NCBI GenBank assembly: GCA_034408895.1
Contig: JAWXCI010000026.1
Location: 1 to 64,000, forward strand
DNA: 64,000 nucleotides
Reading direction: 5' to 3'
Source of the DNA: UBA4660 sp034408895
Lineage (GTDB): Bacteria > Bacteroidota > Bacteroidia > Flavobacteriales_D > Sanyastnellaceae
Of the stretch, positions 43,929 to 52,601 are shown in pieces. A model generated the notes under the pieces. The model was given only the letters and a program-made list of their open reading frames with translations. It was not told the DNA's origin and made no database searches. Both the position numbers and the translations under genes were made by a program. Numbering within the stretch: position 1 is the stretch's first letter; every line of letters starts with the position of its first letter.

Positions 43929-46121
43929 TCACTTCACCACTTGCACGTAGCCTGAAATTTCACCAGCTGCTCCGGTTCCGCATCCGCTACTATACAGCAA
44001 AATGTAGTAGTATGTACCGGACGCAATTTCGCGGTCGGTCCATTTGCGCGTGTTAGCATCACTTTCGAAAATTAATGCGCCCCAGCGGTTAAAAATTTTC
44101 AATACGTAATCCGAAAAAATTTGTGTCGCATCAAACTCACGGTCATTAGCAAGGAAGGGTTGCCACAAATCATTGTTGCCATCCGTGTTGGGTGATATGA
44201 TGTTGGGGAATCGAAGTTGTGTGAGGTCAATGTCGAATTCATCGCTTTCTACTATGTTCACTTCACTTGAACCTACACATCCGTTTTCAACATTTGACAC
44301 AACCACTGAGTATTCACCTTCGGCAGCAACTGTTGGTGATGATGTATTGCCACCGGATGAAATTTCGCCATTATCGGTTGACCATTGGAATGAGTAATCA
44401 CCATCAGAAGGAATAACACTAACTCCGAAAATTTCGATAGATGGTGTAATACAGTTCAGCGTATCTTGAAGCGGAATGTTGAGTTGCGGAGCTGCAAAGT
44501 CGGATGTCACTTCTGTTGCATCGCTGGTTGTGCATCCGCTTGCGGGCTGGGTAACAGTAAGAGTATAAGTCCCGTTTTCATTGACAAGTGGATTGAGATC
44601 ATTGTTTCCATTGATGATGTTGCCATCCGCGGTTGTCCAATTTATCAGCGCATTATTTCCGTCTGAAATTCCTTCCAGATTTATTTCATCCGAATAACAA
44701 TTGAGTGTCACATCGGCACCTGCATCTGCAGTGTATGTAGAAAAATCTGCAATCACTTCCACAGACATTCCTCCGCTGCAAAACTCATTGAGGTATCCCT
44801 GCACAGTATAAGTTCCTGGTGCATCCACTGTAATAATTGCAGCATTGCTGCCTGATACAATGTTGCCATCATTGGTAGTCCAGGAAAACGTTGAACCTGG
44901 TAATCCACTACTCGCAGTGATGGTAGTAGTTTCATTGATGCAATTGATAAGGCTCGCTACTTCTGTCCCAACTTCGAACTGGTAGTTGCCCACCACCACT
45001 GTCTGGTCGCCAGCGAAGCACTGGCTGTCGTAATTAATAGAAATGGTGTAAGTGCCGGGAGTGTTTATTGCCATGTTTTCAGTTCCCTGCCCTGCACCCA
45101 GTTCGCCATCGGTGGTGGACCACAGGTAATTTAGGTTATTGAAAAAATTGCTTACCGCAGTCAGAAAAATCAAAGGTTCATCGCACGTGAGATAAGATGT
45201 TTCGGGCAAACTCACTTCAAGGTCTTCCACAGTCACGGTGATGGAATCGGTAAGTTGATTTCCGCATAAATCAGAAAATTCCACCGTGTATGTTGTTGTA
45301 ACTGGAGGATTGGCAATAGGCGTTGCGCTGGAAGGATCATCAAGAAAATCGGAGGGTGTCCACAGGTAAGTTCCGTTGGCATTTCCAGCCACGCTCAGTT
45401 GTGTACTTGCGCCTGTGCAAATACTCACATTGGGTCCAGTGGCAATAATGTTTTCAGAAAGACAAACTGTTTGCATATTGAACGATCCACCGGTTGCACC
45501 GGTAAATCCCCAATAAACATTTGACCCACCGTCAAACACATTGGCCACAAGATTTACTGTGGCCGTAAGCCGCAGTTCGCAATCGAAATAAACAGCAATT
45601 TCACCTGTGCTCTGATCGCAGGTTATGCGCACCACATGATCTTCTCCATCTTCCGCATTGGGATCGAAGGCATCCATCTGAACCGGGGCTGCAATATTCC
45701 CCAAGGGGGTATTATGATTTATTTCTCCATCCTGCTCCATGGCAATGTGGTCATAAGGTGGATCTCCATACTCGGTGTTCTGCCAGGTATCAAATTCAAT
45801 GGCGAAGGAATTGTCGAAGTTGAGGTAGCCCATGCCGCCACCGCTTTCGCCAATGGCATCCGTCCCCACTGTTTGAAGTACAAAGCACATTCCGTCAGCA
45901 CCGGTGGCATCCATGTCACCAAAATTCATCGTGAACTGGATGTCGAAATAACCCACGCTTATTTGCTCGGCATACCACACTGTGCCATTCTGGAAAGTAG
46001 CCTCGGTAGTGAGTTGATAGCAATCTTCACCGATTGCTATTGCATCACCATTGAGAAAATAAGCCTGAGCAAATGTTCCATTGCAAATTAGCAGAAGAAC
46101 AAAAAGAGGTATGAGTTTCAT
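43929..46121 (-). CDS. Secreted L-type lectin-like protein with T9SS type B sorting domain
   Basis: Predicted 730 aa. The ATG at 46121 starts a signal peptide (MKLIPLFVLLLICNGTFAQ); the upstream 36 codons are not signal-like. Residues about 20-240 form an L-type (legume) lectin-like domain: DIQFTMNFGDMDATGADGMC, GYLNFDNSFAIEFDTWQN, DHIAMEQDGEINHNTP. Five to six Ig/PKD-like repeats follow (ATPIANPPVTTTYTVEFSD, YLWSTTDGELGAGQG). The C-terminus (FPNIISPNTDGNNDLWQPF, then IFNRWGALIFE) is the type B sorting domain. It would be displayed on the surface to bind glycans. Ligand unknown. Confidence 0.88.
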   Translation of the reverse strand: MKLIPLFVLLLICNGTFAQAYFLNGDAIAIGEDCYQLTTEATFQNGTVWYAEQISVGYFDIQFTMNFGDMDATGADGMCFVLQTVGTDAIGESGGGMGYLNFDNSFAIEFDTWQNTEYGDPPYDHIAMEQDGEINHNTPLGNIAAPVQMDAFDPNAEDGEDHVVRITCDQSTGEIAVYFDCELRLTATVNLVANVFDGGSNVYWGFTGATGGSFNMQTVCLSENIIATGPNVSICTGASTQLSVAGNANGTYLWTPSDFLDDPSSATPIANPPVTTTYTVEFSDLCGNQLTDSITVTVEDLEVSLPETSYLTCDEPLIFLTAVSNFFNNLNYLWSTTDGELGAGQGTENMAINTPGTYTISINYDSQCFAGDQTVVVGNYQFEVGTEVASLINCINETTTITASSGLPGSTFSWTTNDGNIVSGSNAAIITVDAPGTYTVQGYLNEFCSGGMSVEVIADFSTYTADAGADVTLNCYSDEINLEGISDGNNALINWTTADGNIINGNNDLNPLVNENGTYTLTVTQPASGCTTSDATEVTSDFAAPQLNIPLQDTLNCITPSIEIFGVSVIPSDGDYSFQWSTDNGEISSGGNTSSPTVAAEGEYSVVVSNVENGCVGSSEVNIVESDEFDIDLTQLRFPNIISPNTDGNNDLWQPFLANDREFDATQIFSDYVLKIFNRWGALIFESDANTRKWTDREIASGTYYYILLYSSGCGTGAAGEISGYVQVVK

Positions 46122-46213
46122 CAGTGCAAAGAAAGAGGAGGAGGGGGAAAGATCAAATGGCAAAAGCAATTGGCAAAAGACAAAGGGCAACCACTGAGGG
46201 TTGTACCGTAAAT

Positions 46214-46250
46214 GAAAAAGACCTTCCAAGTTTTAAAACACGGAAGGTCT
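46214..46250 (-). terminator. Rho-independent terminator after GAPDH gene
   Basis: On the minus strand AGACCTTCC / GGAAGGTCT flank a 14-nt A/T-rich loop, and the second arm runs into a T-tract. It begins 22 nt after the stop at 46272. Confidence 0.88.
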
Positions 46251-46271
46251 CGCATAGAGTTGAATTCAATT

Positions 46272-47735
46272 TCAATAGTAGATATTCCTGCGCACTTTGG
46301 CCACGTACTTGGCAAGCCGAATCACCTGTTTGGTGTATCCGAATTCATTGTCGTACCACACGTAAAGCACAATTCCTTTTCCATCGGGTGAAACGATAGT
46401 GGCCTGAGAGTCGAATACCGAACAGCATTCATTGCCAATGATATCGCTGCTCACCAGCTCCTCGCTGATGCTGTAGTAAATCTGGTTTACCAAATCGCCA
46501 TCAATTGCTGCTTTGCGCACCAGGGCATTCACTTCCTCTTTGGTGGTTGAAGCATTTACATAGGCATGAATGATGGCAAGTGAGCCATTGGGCAGCGGCA
46601 CACGGACAGCATTTGCAGTGAGTTTATTGGCAAGTTCGGGAATCACTTTTGTTACAGCTTTGCCTGCTCCAGTTTCTGTAATCACCATGTTGATGGCTGC
46701 ACTGCGACCCCTGCGGCTTTTCTTGTGCATGTTGTCCAGAAGGTTCTGGTCGTTGGTGTAAGCATGAACCGTTTCAATATGGCCTTTTTCAATTCCCAGT
46801 TTTTCATTCACCACATAAAGCACAGGGCAAATGGCATTGGTGGTGCAACTGGCAGCGGAGAATATGGTTTCGTTTTCGATATCAAGATCACGGTGATTAA
46901 TGCCGTACACGATGTTGGGCACTTCCTTACCGGGCGCAGTTAAGATCACTTTTGAAATACCATTGGCGTTGAGATGTGTGCTCAGTGCTTCACGATCCTT
47001 GTATATGCCTGTGTTGTCAATCACCAGCGCGTTGTCAATTCCATAATCGTTGTAGTTGACAGCGGAGGGATCGCTCGTTGCAATCATGCTTACACGCTGG
47101 CCGTTTACGATTAGGCATTTGTTTTCATAGTCCACGTCCACGGTTCCTTTGAAGCGGCCATGTACCGAATCGTTTTCGAAAAGTGCTGCACGTTTTTTTA
47201 ATGAAACATCATCATTCTCACGGGTAACTATTGCCCGCAGTCGCAGTTGCTGTCCTTTGCCAGCCTGCTTCACCAGTTCTCTTGCAACCAGGCGGCCAAT
47301 ACGGCCAAAACCGAAAAGCACCACATCGCGGGGTTCAATATCGCGGCCATCTTCAAGCATAAAATTATGCAGCTTGTCGGCAAGAAACTCCTGTTGTGTT
47401 TTGTAATGGTCGCGTGCCGTCTGCCACTCGCTAGCCAGTTTACCAATGTCAATTTTGGCTGGTGCCAGGTCCATAAGATAGAGTTCGCGTGCCAGCTCAG
47501 AAGTGTCGAAAATGGAGATGGGTTTACCCACTACTTCCGCTGCGTATTTGTGCAGTCGGAGTATTTCAGTGATCCGTGTATCGGCCAGGTGGTTGCGGAA
47601 AAGTACCAGTTCAATAGATTTATCGAACAACAATTTTCCGGTGTAGTTGGCAAGTTCTACCGCAGCTTTTTCCTGTTTAACGTACACTTTCAGTTCGTTG
47701 CTGTAAGTTTCGGGTGCCAGTATGGTTTGAGACAT
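46272..47735 (-). CDS. gap: Glyceraldehyde-3-phosphate dehydrogenase, long form
   Basis: 487 aa, against about 335 for the usual enzyme, because of an N-terminal extension of about 125 residues with mostly helical character. The NAD-binding start is DVVLFGFGRIGRLVARELV near residue 130. The catalytic Cys lies in IFSAASCTTNAICPV, and the C-terminus has WYDNEFGYTKQVIRL. Long GAPDHs of this kind occur in Bacteroidota and some other bacteria. The enzyme interconverts glyceraldehyde-3-phosphate and 1,3-bisphosphoglycerate. The role of the extension is not known to me. Single-gene unit with its own terminator. Confidence 0.94.
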   Translation of the reverse strand: MSQTILAPETYSNELKVYVKQEKAAVELANYTGKLLFDKSIELVLFRNHLADTRITEILRLHKYAAEVVGKPISIFDTSELARELYLMDLAPAKIDIGKLASEWQTARDHYKTQQEFLADKLHNFMLEDGRDIEPRDVVLFGFGRIGRLVARELVKQAGKGQQLRLRAIVTRENDDVSLKKRAALFENDSVHGRFKGTVDVDYENKCLIVNGQRVSMIATSDPSAVNYNDYGIDNALVIDNTGIYKDREALSTHLNANGISKVILTAPGKEVPNIVYGINHRDLDIENETIFSAASCTTNAICPVLYVVNEKLGIEKGHIETVHAYTNDQNLLDNMHKKSRRGRSAAINMVITETGAGKAVTKVIPELANKLTANAVRVPLPNGSLAIIHAYVNASTTKEEVNALVRKAAIDGDLVNQIYYSISEELVSSDIIGNECCSVFDSQATIVSPDGKGIVLYVWYDNEFGYTKQVIRLAKYVAKVRRNIYY

Positions 47736-47836
47736 TTTTTTGAAAATTTATTTAATGATGGTTGAATAAAAAAATAAAGTGTCGGGTATGCTTTTACACC
47801 GGAGGAACAATGACCCTACGATGAAAAATGCGGGGG

Positions 47837-47844
47837 CAAAAGTA
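47837..47844 (-). promoter_or_regulatory. Candidate -7 element for the GAPDH gene
   Basis: The minus strand has TACTTTTG (TAnnTTTG) about 100 nt upstream of the ATG. The -33 match (TTTA, 17 nt away) is poor. The implied 5' leader is about 95 nt. Confidence 0.4.
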
Positions 47845-47941
47845 AGAAGGCGTAATGGCTCTAAAGGGTGACGAACGCAACTGGGAATAGTGGAAATTCC
47901 ACCAACGTGTGAAGATTTATGAACAAAAGTGGAACACGAGT

Positions 47942-48616
47942 TCAGGGACAAAACTGCCCGAAAATTCCAAGGAACAAGAGCAGGTCGCTAGTGTTCACCG
48001 TAAAATCATCGGTGAGGTCAATGAAGCAACTTTCCTCTTCGCCAAAGGCGCCAAGAAATATGAGCAGGTCAACTGTGTTCACTTGTCCGTTCACATCATA
48101 ATCTCCACCGCAGCCGCTAGGTGTGGCATTGGCAGAAATGATTAGCTCCGTGCGTGTGGGCACTGCCCAACTTCCGTCTTCACTCCTCATTCTTATGAAA
48201 AGATAATGAATGCCGGCACCGAGTGCTGTGGTGCTCACGTTGCCGCAGGCCATGGCGGAGTCGCTGTAAGAAATCATTTTAATGGGTGTGGCAAGACCGC
48301 AACCGGGATCAAGGTCCCAGAAATATTCAGCACTGGAAAGGATATCGCGCACATAAACATTTTGGGACCGGGCAATGCCGTAGTTCCCTCCATCTTCTTT
48401 CAATCTGGTGTACAACAAATTTCTGCCTGATTTAAGTCCGGCAAGAGGCACATCAAATGACTCAGCTACCGAATCTGCTTGCGGGTCAATGGTAAATTCT
48501 GTTGCATTGCCATGCCCCGGATCGGTATTCCAGAAATATTCTCCCGATACAATTTGTGCAAACGGCAGGTAAGCCATCAAACAAAATAGCAGGCTCAGTG
48601 GTAGGTTCCTTTTCAT
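47942..48616 (-). CDS. Secreted protein with dockerin-like tail
   Basis: Predicted 224 aa. The ATG at 48616 gives a clean signal peptide (LPLSLLFCLMAYLPFAQ); other in-frame ATGs lie up to 17 codons upstream. Two related units open with GEYFWNTDPGHGNATEF and AEYFWDLDPGCGLATPI and carry LLYTRLKEDGGNYG / YLFIRMRSEDGSWA, a repeat type often found in secreted Bacteroidota proteins. The C-terminus has two EF-hand/dockerin-like loops: DYDVNGQVNTVDLLIFLGAF and LTDDFTVNTSDLLLFLGIFG, ending in QFCP. No T9SS sorting domain is present. It lies 31 nt downstream of the beta-helix gene and is likely co-transcribed. Confidence 0.78.
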   Translation of the reverse strand: MKRNLPLSLLFCLMAYLPFAQIVSGEYFWNTDPGHGNATEFTIDPQADSVAESFDVPLAGLKSGRNLLYTRLKEDGGNYGIARSQNVYVRDILSSAEYFWDLDPGCGLATPIKMISYSDSAMACGNVSTTALGAGIHYLFIRMRSEDGSWAVPTRTELIISANATPSGCGGDYDVNGQVNTVDLLIFLGAFGEEESCFIDLTDDFTVNTSDLLLFLGIFGQFCP

Positions 48617-48647
48617 CGTTTCGATTTTCATAAAGTTCATTTGAAAA

Positions 48648-49670
48648 TCATTCATGTGTAACACCAATCACTGAAACCTGGATGATGGAATTGGCAGGAT
48701 GAATTACTCCTCCCGTTACCGTTGCAGCTCGCATCACAGGAATATCCGGTTCGCCATCTTTTCTGTAGATGCCTCCACCGGAATACACTCCGATGTCATA
48801 TCCACTTACCCCCATACCCAGGGCAGGACTGCCTGCCTGTAAGTGAAAATCGTGTAACCAACTGTATAGCCCATTGACGTAATTCACAAACATGGGATTG
48901 GTGTTGGGGAAGTTTCCGGCTCCGGGCAGGTTTGGATTCATACACAGATAGGTGATGTTGGCATTGACTGTGGAGGTGACATCAATCGTATTGCAATTGC
49001 GGCCTATCACTACATTGTTGGTAAATGTGTTTCCGGTTCCTGTGGAAACAATGGCTGTATTTCCATTCGAATTCCCCAGGTGAATGTTTTGAGTGATGAG
49101 GTTGGAGTTGACGTAATACATTATCCCGTTAAAAATGTTGTTTCGAATGGTGCTTGCAATAATGTTGGATGTTGCTGCCGTGGAAAAAGTGTTGGCACCA
49201 GGGCTGGTGAACAAGTTGCCCTCGATGAGGCATCCGCTCCAATCATCGTTTCCTGTAAAGATGCAATCATCAATAACGCATCGCTGCACGGTGATTCCTG
49301 TGTAGATATTTATCAGTCCATCGTTGGTATTGATCTGGAAAAGACGAAGGCCCATCACTTTTGTTCCCGCTGCGGAAAGTGTCGTGAGCGCAATGGTTCC
49401 CACTTGTGCATTGCCGCTGTAGCCACCACCGTTCACTATCCAGCCCGGCCCCAATATGGTTAGTTGTTTATCCACGTTAAAACTTCCGTAGCTCATGCCG
49501 GTGCCCGCCAGCAAAAGTGTATCGCCCGACATGGCTGCTGCCACCGCGGCACTCGGAGTGGAGTATTGGCCGGGATTGGGCGAAAGGTTATTAACGTTGT
49601 GAATGGTAGCAGTGAGAGTGGAGGCTGCAAGCATTGCAACCGACATCAAAATTATTTTAAAGTTTTTCAT
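48648..49670 (-). CDS. Secreted right-handed beta-helix protein
   Basis: Predicted 340 aa. The ATG at 49670 gives a signal peptide (FKIILMSVAMLAASTLTA); the longer frame upstream lacks one. The repeated short strands (GPGWIVNGGGYSGNAQVG, VQRCVIDDCIFTGNDDWSGC, NIIASTIRNNIFNG) are typical of parallel beta-helix/pectate-lyase-like proteins. No catalytic residues can be assigned. The C-terminus lacks both T9SS sorting domains and the dockerin-like loops. The gene directly downstream on the same strand does carry dockerin-like loops, so the two secreted products may act together. Function unknown. Confidence 0.78.
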   Translation of the reverse strand: MKNFKIILMSVAMLAASTLTATIHNVNNLSPNPGQYSTPSAAVAAAMSGDTLLLAGTGMSYGSFNVDKQLTILGPGWIVNGGGYSGNAQVGTIALTTLSAAGTKVMGLRLFQINTNDGLINIYTGITVQRCVIDDCIFTGNDDWSGCLIEGNLFTSPGANTFSTAATSNIIASTIRNNIFNGIMYYVNSNLITQNIHLGNSNGNTAIVSTGTGNTFTNNVVIGRNCNTIDVTSTVNANITYLCMNPNLPGAGNFPNTNPMFVNYVNGLYSWLHDFHLQAGSPALGMGVSGYDIGVYSGGGIYRKDGEPDIPVMRAATVTGGVIHPANSIIQVSVIGVTHE

Positions 49671-49798
49671 CAATGAGTTTTTTTGGTTGGAGTCAAAAGT
49701 AACGCTGAGCACAGTGAACAAGAATTCCACAATTATTCATCACCCCCAATCACTCAAGCCTCTTTCTTTGTACTTCACCAAAAAAAAATCAGACCGAT

Positions 49799-52243
49799 AT
49801 GAAATGGACACACATGATTTCTTTACTTGTTTTTCTTTTCTGCGCAGAAAACATGCTGGCACAACCTCATAAATACGATTGCCACCACTTCCGCAATCTT
49901 GGTGGCAAGAAGCAGCCACTAACCACGATGCAGAAAAGCATGATGAACGAGAGCATTGCGCGTAGCGACACATTTGATGTGGCGAACTACAACATTTGGA
50001 TTGATGTGACAGATTATTCGGGCGGCTACATCAAGGCGCACACCACGGTTACTTATTCTCCCAAGATGAGCGATCAGCAATTTATCCGTTTCGATCTCTA
50101 CCATTTGCAGGTAGATTCGGTGAAGGATGACTCCGGTCTTTTATCGTACACATACGATGAAGAATTCCTGAAAGTGAATTTTAGTTCCGTTCCTGAAATT
50201 GGTGAGTTGTACGATGTTACGGTTTATTACCAGGGCGAACCCTACCAGGACCCTGTGTGGGGTGGATTTTATTTCCAGTCGCAATACATATACAACCTCG
50301 GCATTGGCCTCAGCACTATTCCACCCAACTTCGGCAAGGTGTGGTATCCGTGTTTCGATTCATTTGTGGAACGTGCCACTTACGAATATCATGTAATGAG
50401 TTCCGGCAATTACAAAGCATGGTGCCAGGGAGATTTTACAGGCGAAGAAATTCTTGGGGACACGGTGATCAGGAGTTTCGAATTCAACCAACCTATTCCC
50501 ACACATCTTTCCGCTATTGCGGTGGCCGATTACCAGAATTACGAATACACACACAATGGTGCCAATGGAGATATCCCGGTGACGCTGCGTGCGAAAAGTG
50601 CGAACATGAGCGGGATGCAGAACGTTTTTCAAAACCTGGGTTCCGCCATTGATGCGTTGGAGTATTGGTACGGGCCACATCCGTTTTCGCGAGTGGGCTA
50701 TGCACTCACTACTGATGGCGCACTTGAAATTCCAACCAACATTGCCTATCCACAATTTATGACAGGGGAATCGCTTGTGGCCAATGAAGGTTTGTATTCG
50801 CACGAACTCGGTCACCACTGGTGGGGCGACATGATTACACCTCATGTGCACAACGATATGTGGCTGAAGGAAGGTCCGGCCGAATACAGTTCCCATCTTA
50901 TGGTGGAATGGCTTAATGGCCAGGATGAATTTATTGAGTTGGTGAAAGACAACCAACTCTATGTACTCGAAAATGCACATATCAACGATAGTGGCTTTCA
51001 GCCCATGTCGCCCATGCCCGATGAATTTATTTACGGGGACCACACTTATTACAAGGGCGCATCAGTACTTCATAACCTCAGGGGTTATATGGGGGATGAA
51101 CTTTTTCGTGAAGGAATGACAACCGTGCAGCAGGATCATGCATACGAAGACATTACGCCCCTGCAATTGCGCGATGCACTGGAAGATGCAACAGGCATGG
51201 AACTGGATAATTTTTTCGATGACCAGATATTTCTTCCTGGCTTTGCAACTTTCGTGGTGGATTCGTTTGCAGTGACCGAAAGCTCTGGTGAATATGCAGT
51301 GGACGTTTTCATTCAGCAAAAACTTAGGGAGTGTCCTCTTTTCCACAGCGATGTTCCCATAGACTTAACCATGATAGGGGCAAACTGGCAACGGCAGGAT
51401 TACCTCATAGTTGCCGATGGAGAATTTACCCAGGTGGAATTGGTTTCCGGTTTTGTTCCTGCAATGATTGTTCTCAACGGACACAACCGCCTTAACCAAA
51501 ACAGGATGGATTACGAGTTTGTAATTCATCCCGGAGATTTCCTGCTGCCCACACTTCCTTATGTCGATTTCAAATTTTACGATGAAGAAGTGGTGGACTC
51601 TGCACTCTACCGTATAGAGCACATTTGGAGTGCACCCGACAATGAGAACCTGGAGGAGGGTATTTATGAATTATCGTCCACACACTTTTGGAATGTGGAT
51701 GGAATATGGTCAGCCAGCAACGACATCCAGGGCCGAATGAATTACCATGCTTCGGCTGAATATGATCTCGACCTCGATTTATACGAAAGCACCGAAGCCG
51801 ATGCTATTATAGCATGGCGCGAGGATGCATCGCAACCGTGGGAGGTTTATACTGACTTCACATTGGAGGCAGGTAATTTATTTAACGGGGGCGGCTACCT
51901 GCATCTTGATGTGATGCGAAAAGGACAATATTCTTTTGCCAATGGCGATCAAAGTGTGGTAGTGAAGGAAGATGAATTGCTGAACAATTCATTCGAATTG
52001 TTTCCAGTTCCGGCCAATGATAAATTGACCATTCTCGGAGCTCATGATGGCAGTGAAACCTTGCTTTTTGAAGTGTGGAGTACTACTGGAAAAATGTTGT
52101 TGCGCTCAAGTGCAGCAGTGGAAGGCGTTTTTGAGAAGAACATCAACCTTGAAAATTTCACAGCAGGAAATTATTTGGTGCGAGTGAGAACGGCAGGAGG
52201 AAAGATGTTGGGGACCAAAGGTTTTGAGGTGATAAGGCAATGA
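49799..52243 (+). CDS. Secreted M1-family metallopeptidase with T9SS type A sorting domain
   Basis: 814 aa with a signal peptide (MISLLVFLFCAENMLAQ). The N-terminal beta domain resembles the M1 saddle (WIDVTDYSGGYIKAHTTVTY). The gluzincin site HELGHHWWGD supplies two zinc His and the catalytic Glu, and WLKEGPAEYSS supplies the third zinc ligand. The exopeptidase substrate motif (GxMEN type) is replaced by TDGALEIPTN, so substrate recognition may differ from classic aminopeptidases. The C-terminus (ELFPVPANDKLTILG, then TAGNYLVRVRTAG) is a type A sorting domain. Expected to degrade peptides at the surface or in the medium. Single-gene unit. Confidence 0.9.
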   Translation: MKWTHMISLLVFLFCAENMLAQPHKYDCHHFRNLGGKKQPLTTMQKSMMNESIARSDTFDVANYNIWIDVTDYSGGYIKAHTTVTYSPKMSDQQFIRFDLYHLQVDSVKDDSGLLSYTYDEEFLKVNFSSVPEIGELYDVTVYYQGEPYQDPVWGGFYFQSQYIYNLGIGLSTIPPNFGKVWYPCFDSFVERATYEYHVMSSGNYKAWCQGDFTGEEILGDTVIRSFEFNQPIPTHLSAIAVADYQNYEYTHNGANGDIPVTLRAKSANMSGMQNVFQNLGSAIDALEYWYGPHPFSRVGYALTTDGALEIPTNIAYPQFMTGESLVANEGLYSHELGHHWWGDMITPHVHNDMWLKEGPAEYSSHLMVEWLNGQDEFIELVKDNQLYVLENAHINDSGFQPMSPMPDEFIYGDHTYYKGASVLHNLRGYMGDELFREGMTTVQQDHAYEDITPLQLRDALEDATGMELDNFFDDQIFLPGFATFVVDSFAVTESSGEYAVDVFIQQKLRECPLFHSDVPIDLTMIGANWQRQDYLIVADGEFTQVELVSGFVPAMIVLNGHNRLNQNRMDYEFVIHPGDFLLPTLPYVDFKFYDEEVVDSALYRIEHIWSAPDNENLEEGIYELSSTHFWNVDGIWSASNDIQGRMNYHASAEYDLDLDLYESTEADAIIAWREDASQPWEVYTDFTLEAGNLFNGGGYLHLDVMRKGQYSFANGDQSVVVKEDELLNNSFELFPVPANDKLTILGAHDGSETLLFEVWSTTGKMLLRSSAAVEGVFEKNINLENFTAGNYLVRVRTAGGKMLGTKGFEVIRQ

Positions 52244-52401
52244 GCATGATCGACATTTTTGTTTTGGGAGGCAATTGTTCAGGTAAACCCGGATGTATGG
52301 AAGTATGAAGTTGAAGTAGTTTTCTTTTTCTTTGTAGACATATCATAGCGATGCATTTCGTTTAGCTGGCCAGTTCAATCAATACCATCACCTAGTGCAT
52401 C
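52244..52401. other. Spacer, no gene seen
   Basis: No ORF, hairpin terminator or promoter was recognised between the peptidase stop and the lipoprotein remnant. Confidence 0.5.
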
Positions 52402-52601
52402 CAAATTTATTTGTTTCTTCCACTTGCTTTGTTGCTGCTTAACTGTTGCAAGCATGAACCAACGCCAGAACCCACTCCATGTGATTGCGGCCAGGTAACC
52501 AACATTGATGAACTCTTAGAATGGGCATTTTTCAATGAAGGTACTTATTTGGATTTACGAAGAAGAAACCAGACTGGCCTGCGACACGTTCATTGTAGTT
52601 A
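52402..52601 (+). pseudogene. Lipoprotein gene remnant
   Basis: A plus-strand frame encodes a lipoprotein-like start, LFLPLALLLLNCCKHEPTPEP, then CDCGQVTNIDELLEWAFFNEGTY. There is no ATG; TTG at 52411 is the only start. After GTY the coding sense shifts frame near 52548 (expected-type continuation LIWIYEEETRLACDTFIVV). It is cut off where the convergent uvrB gene ends at 52602. It is therefore a 5' fragment of a larger lipoprotein gene with a frameshift, not a working gene. Confidence 0.5.
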
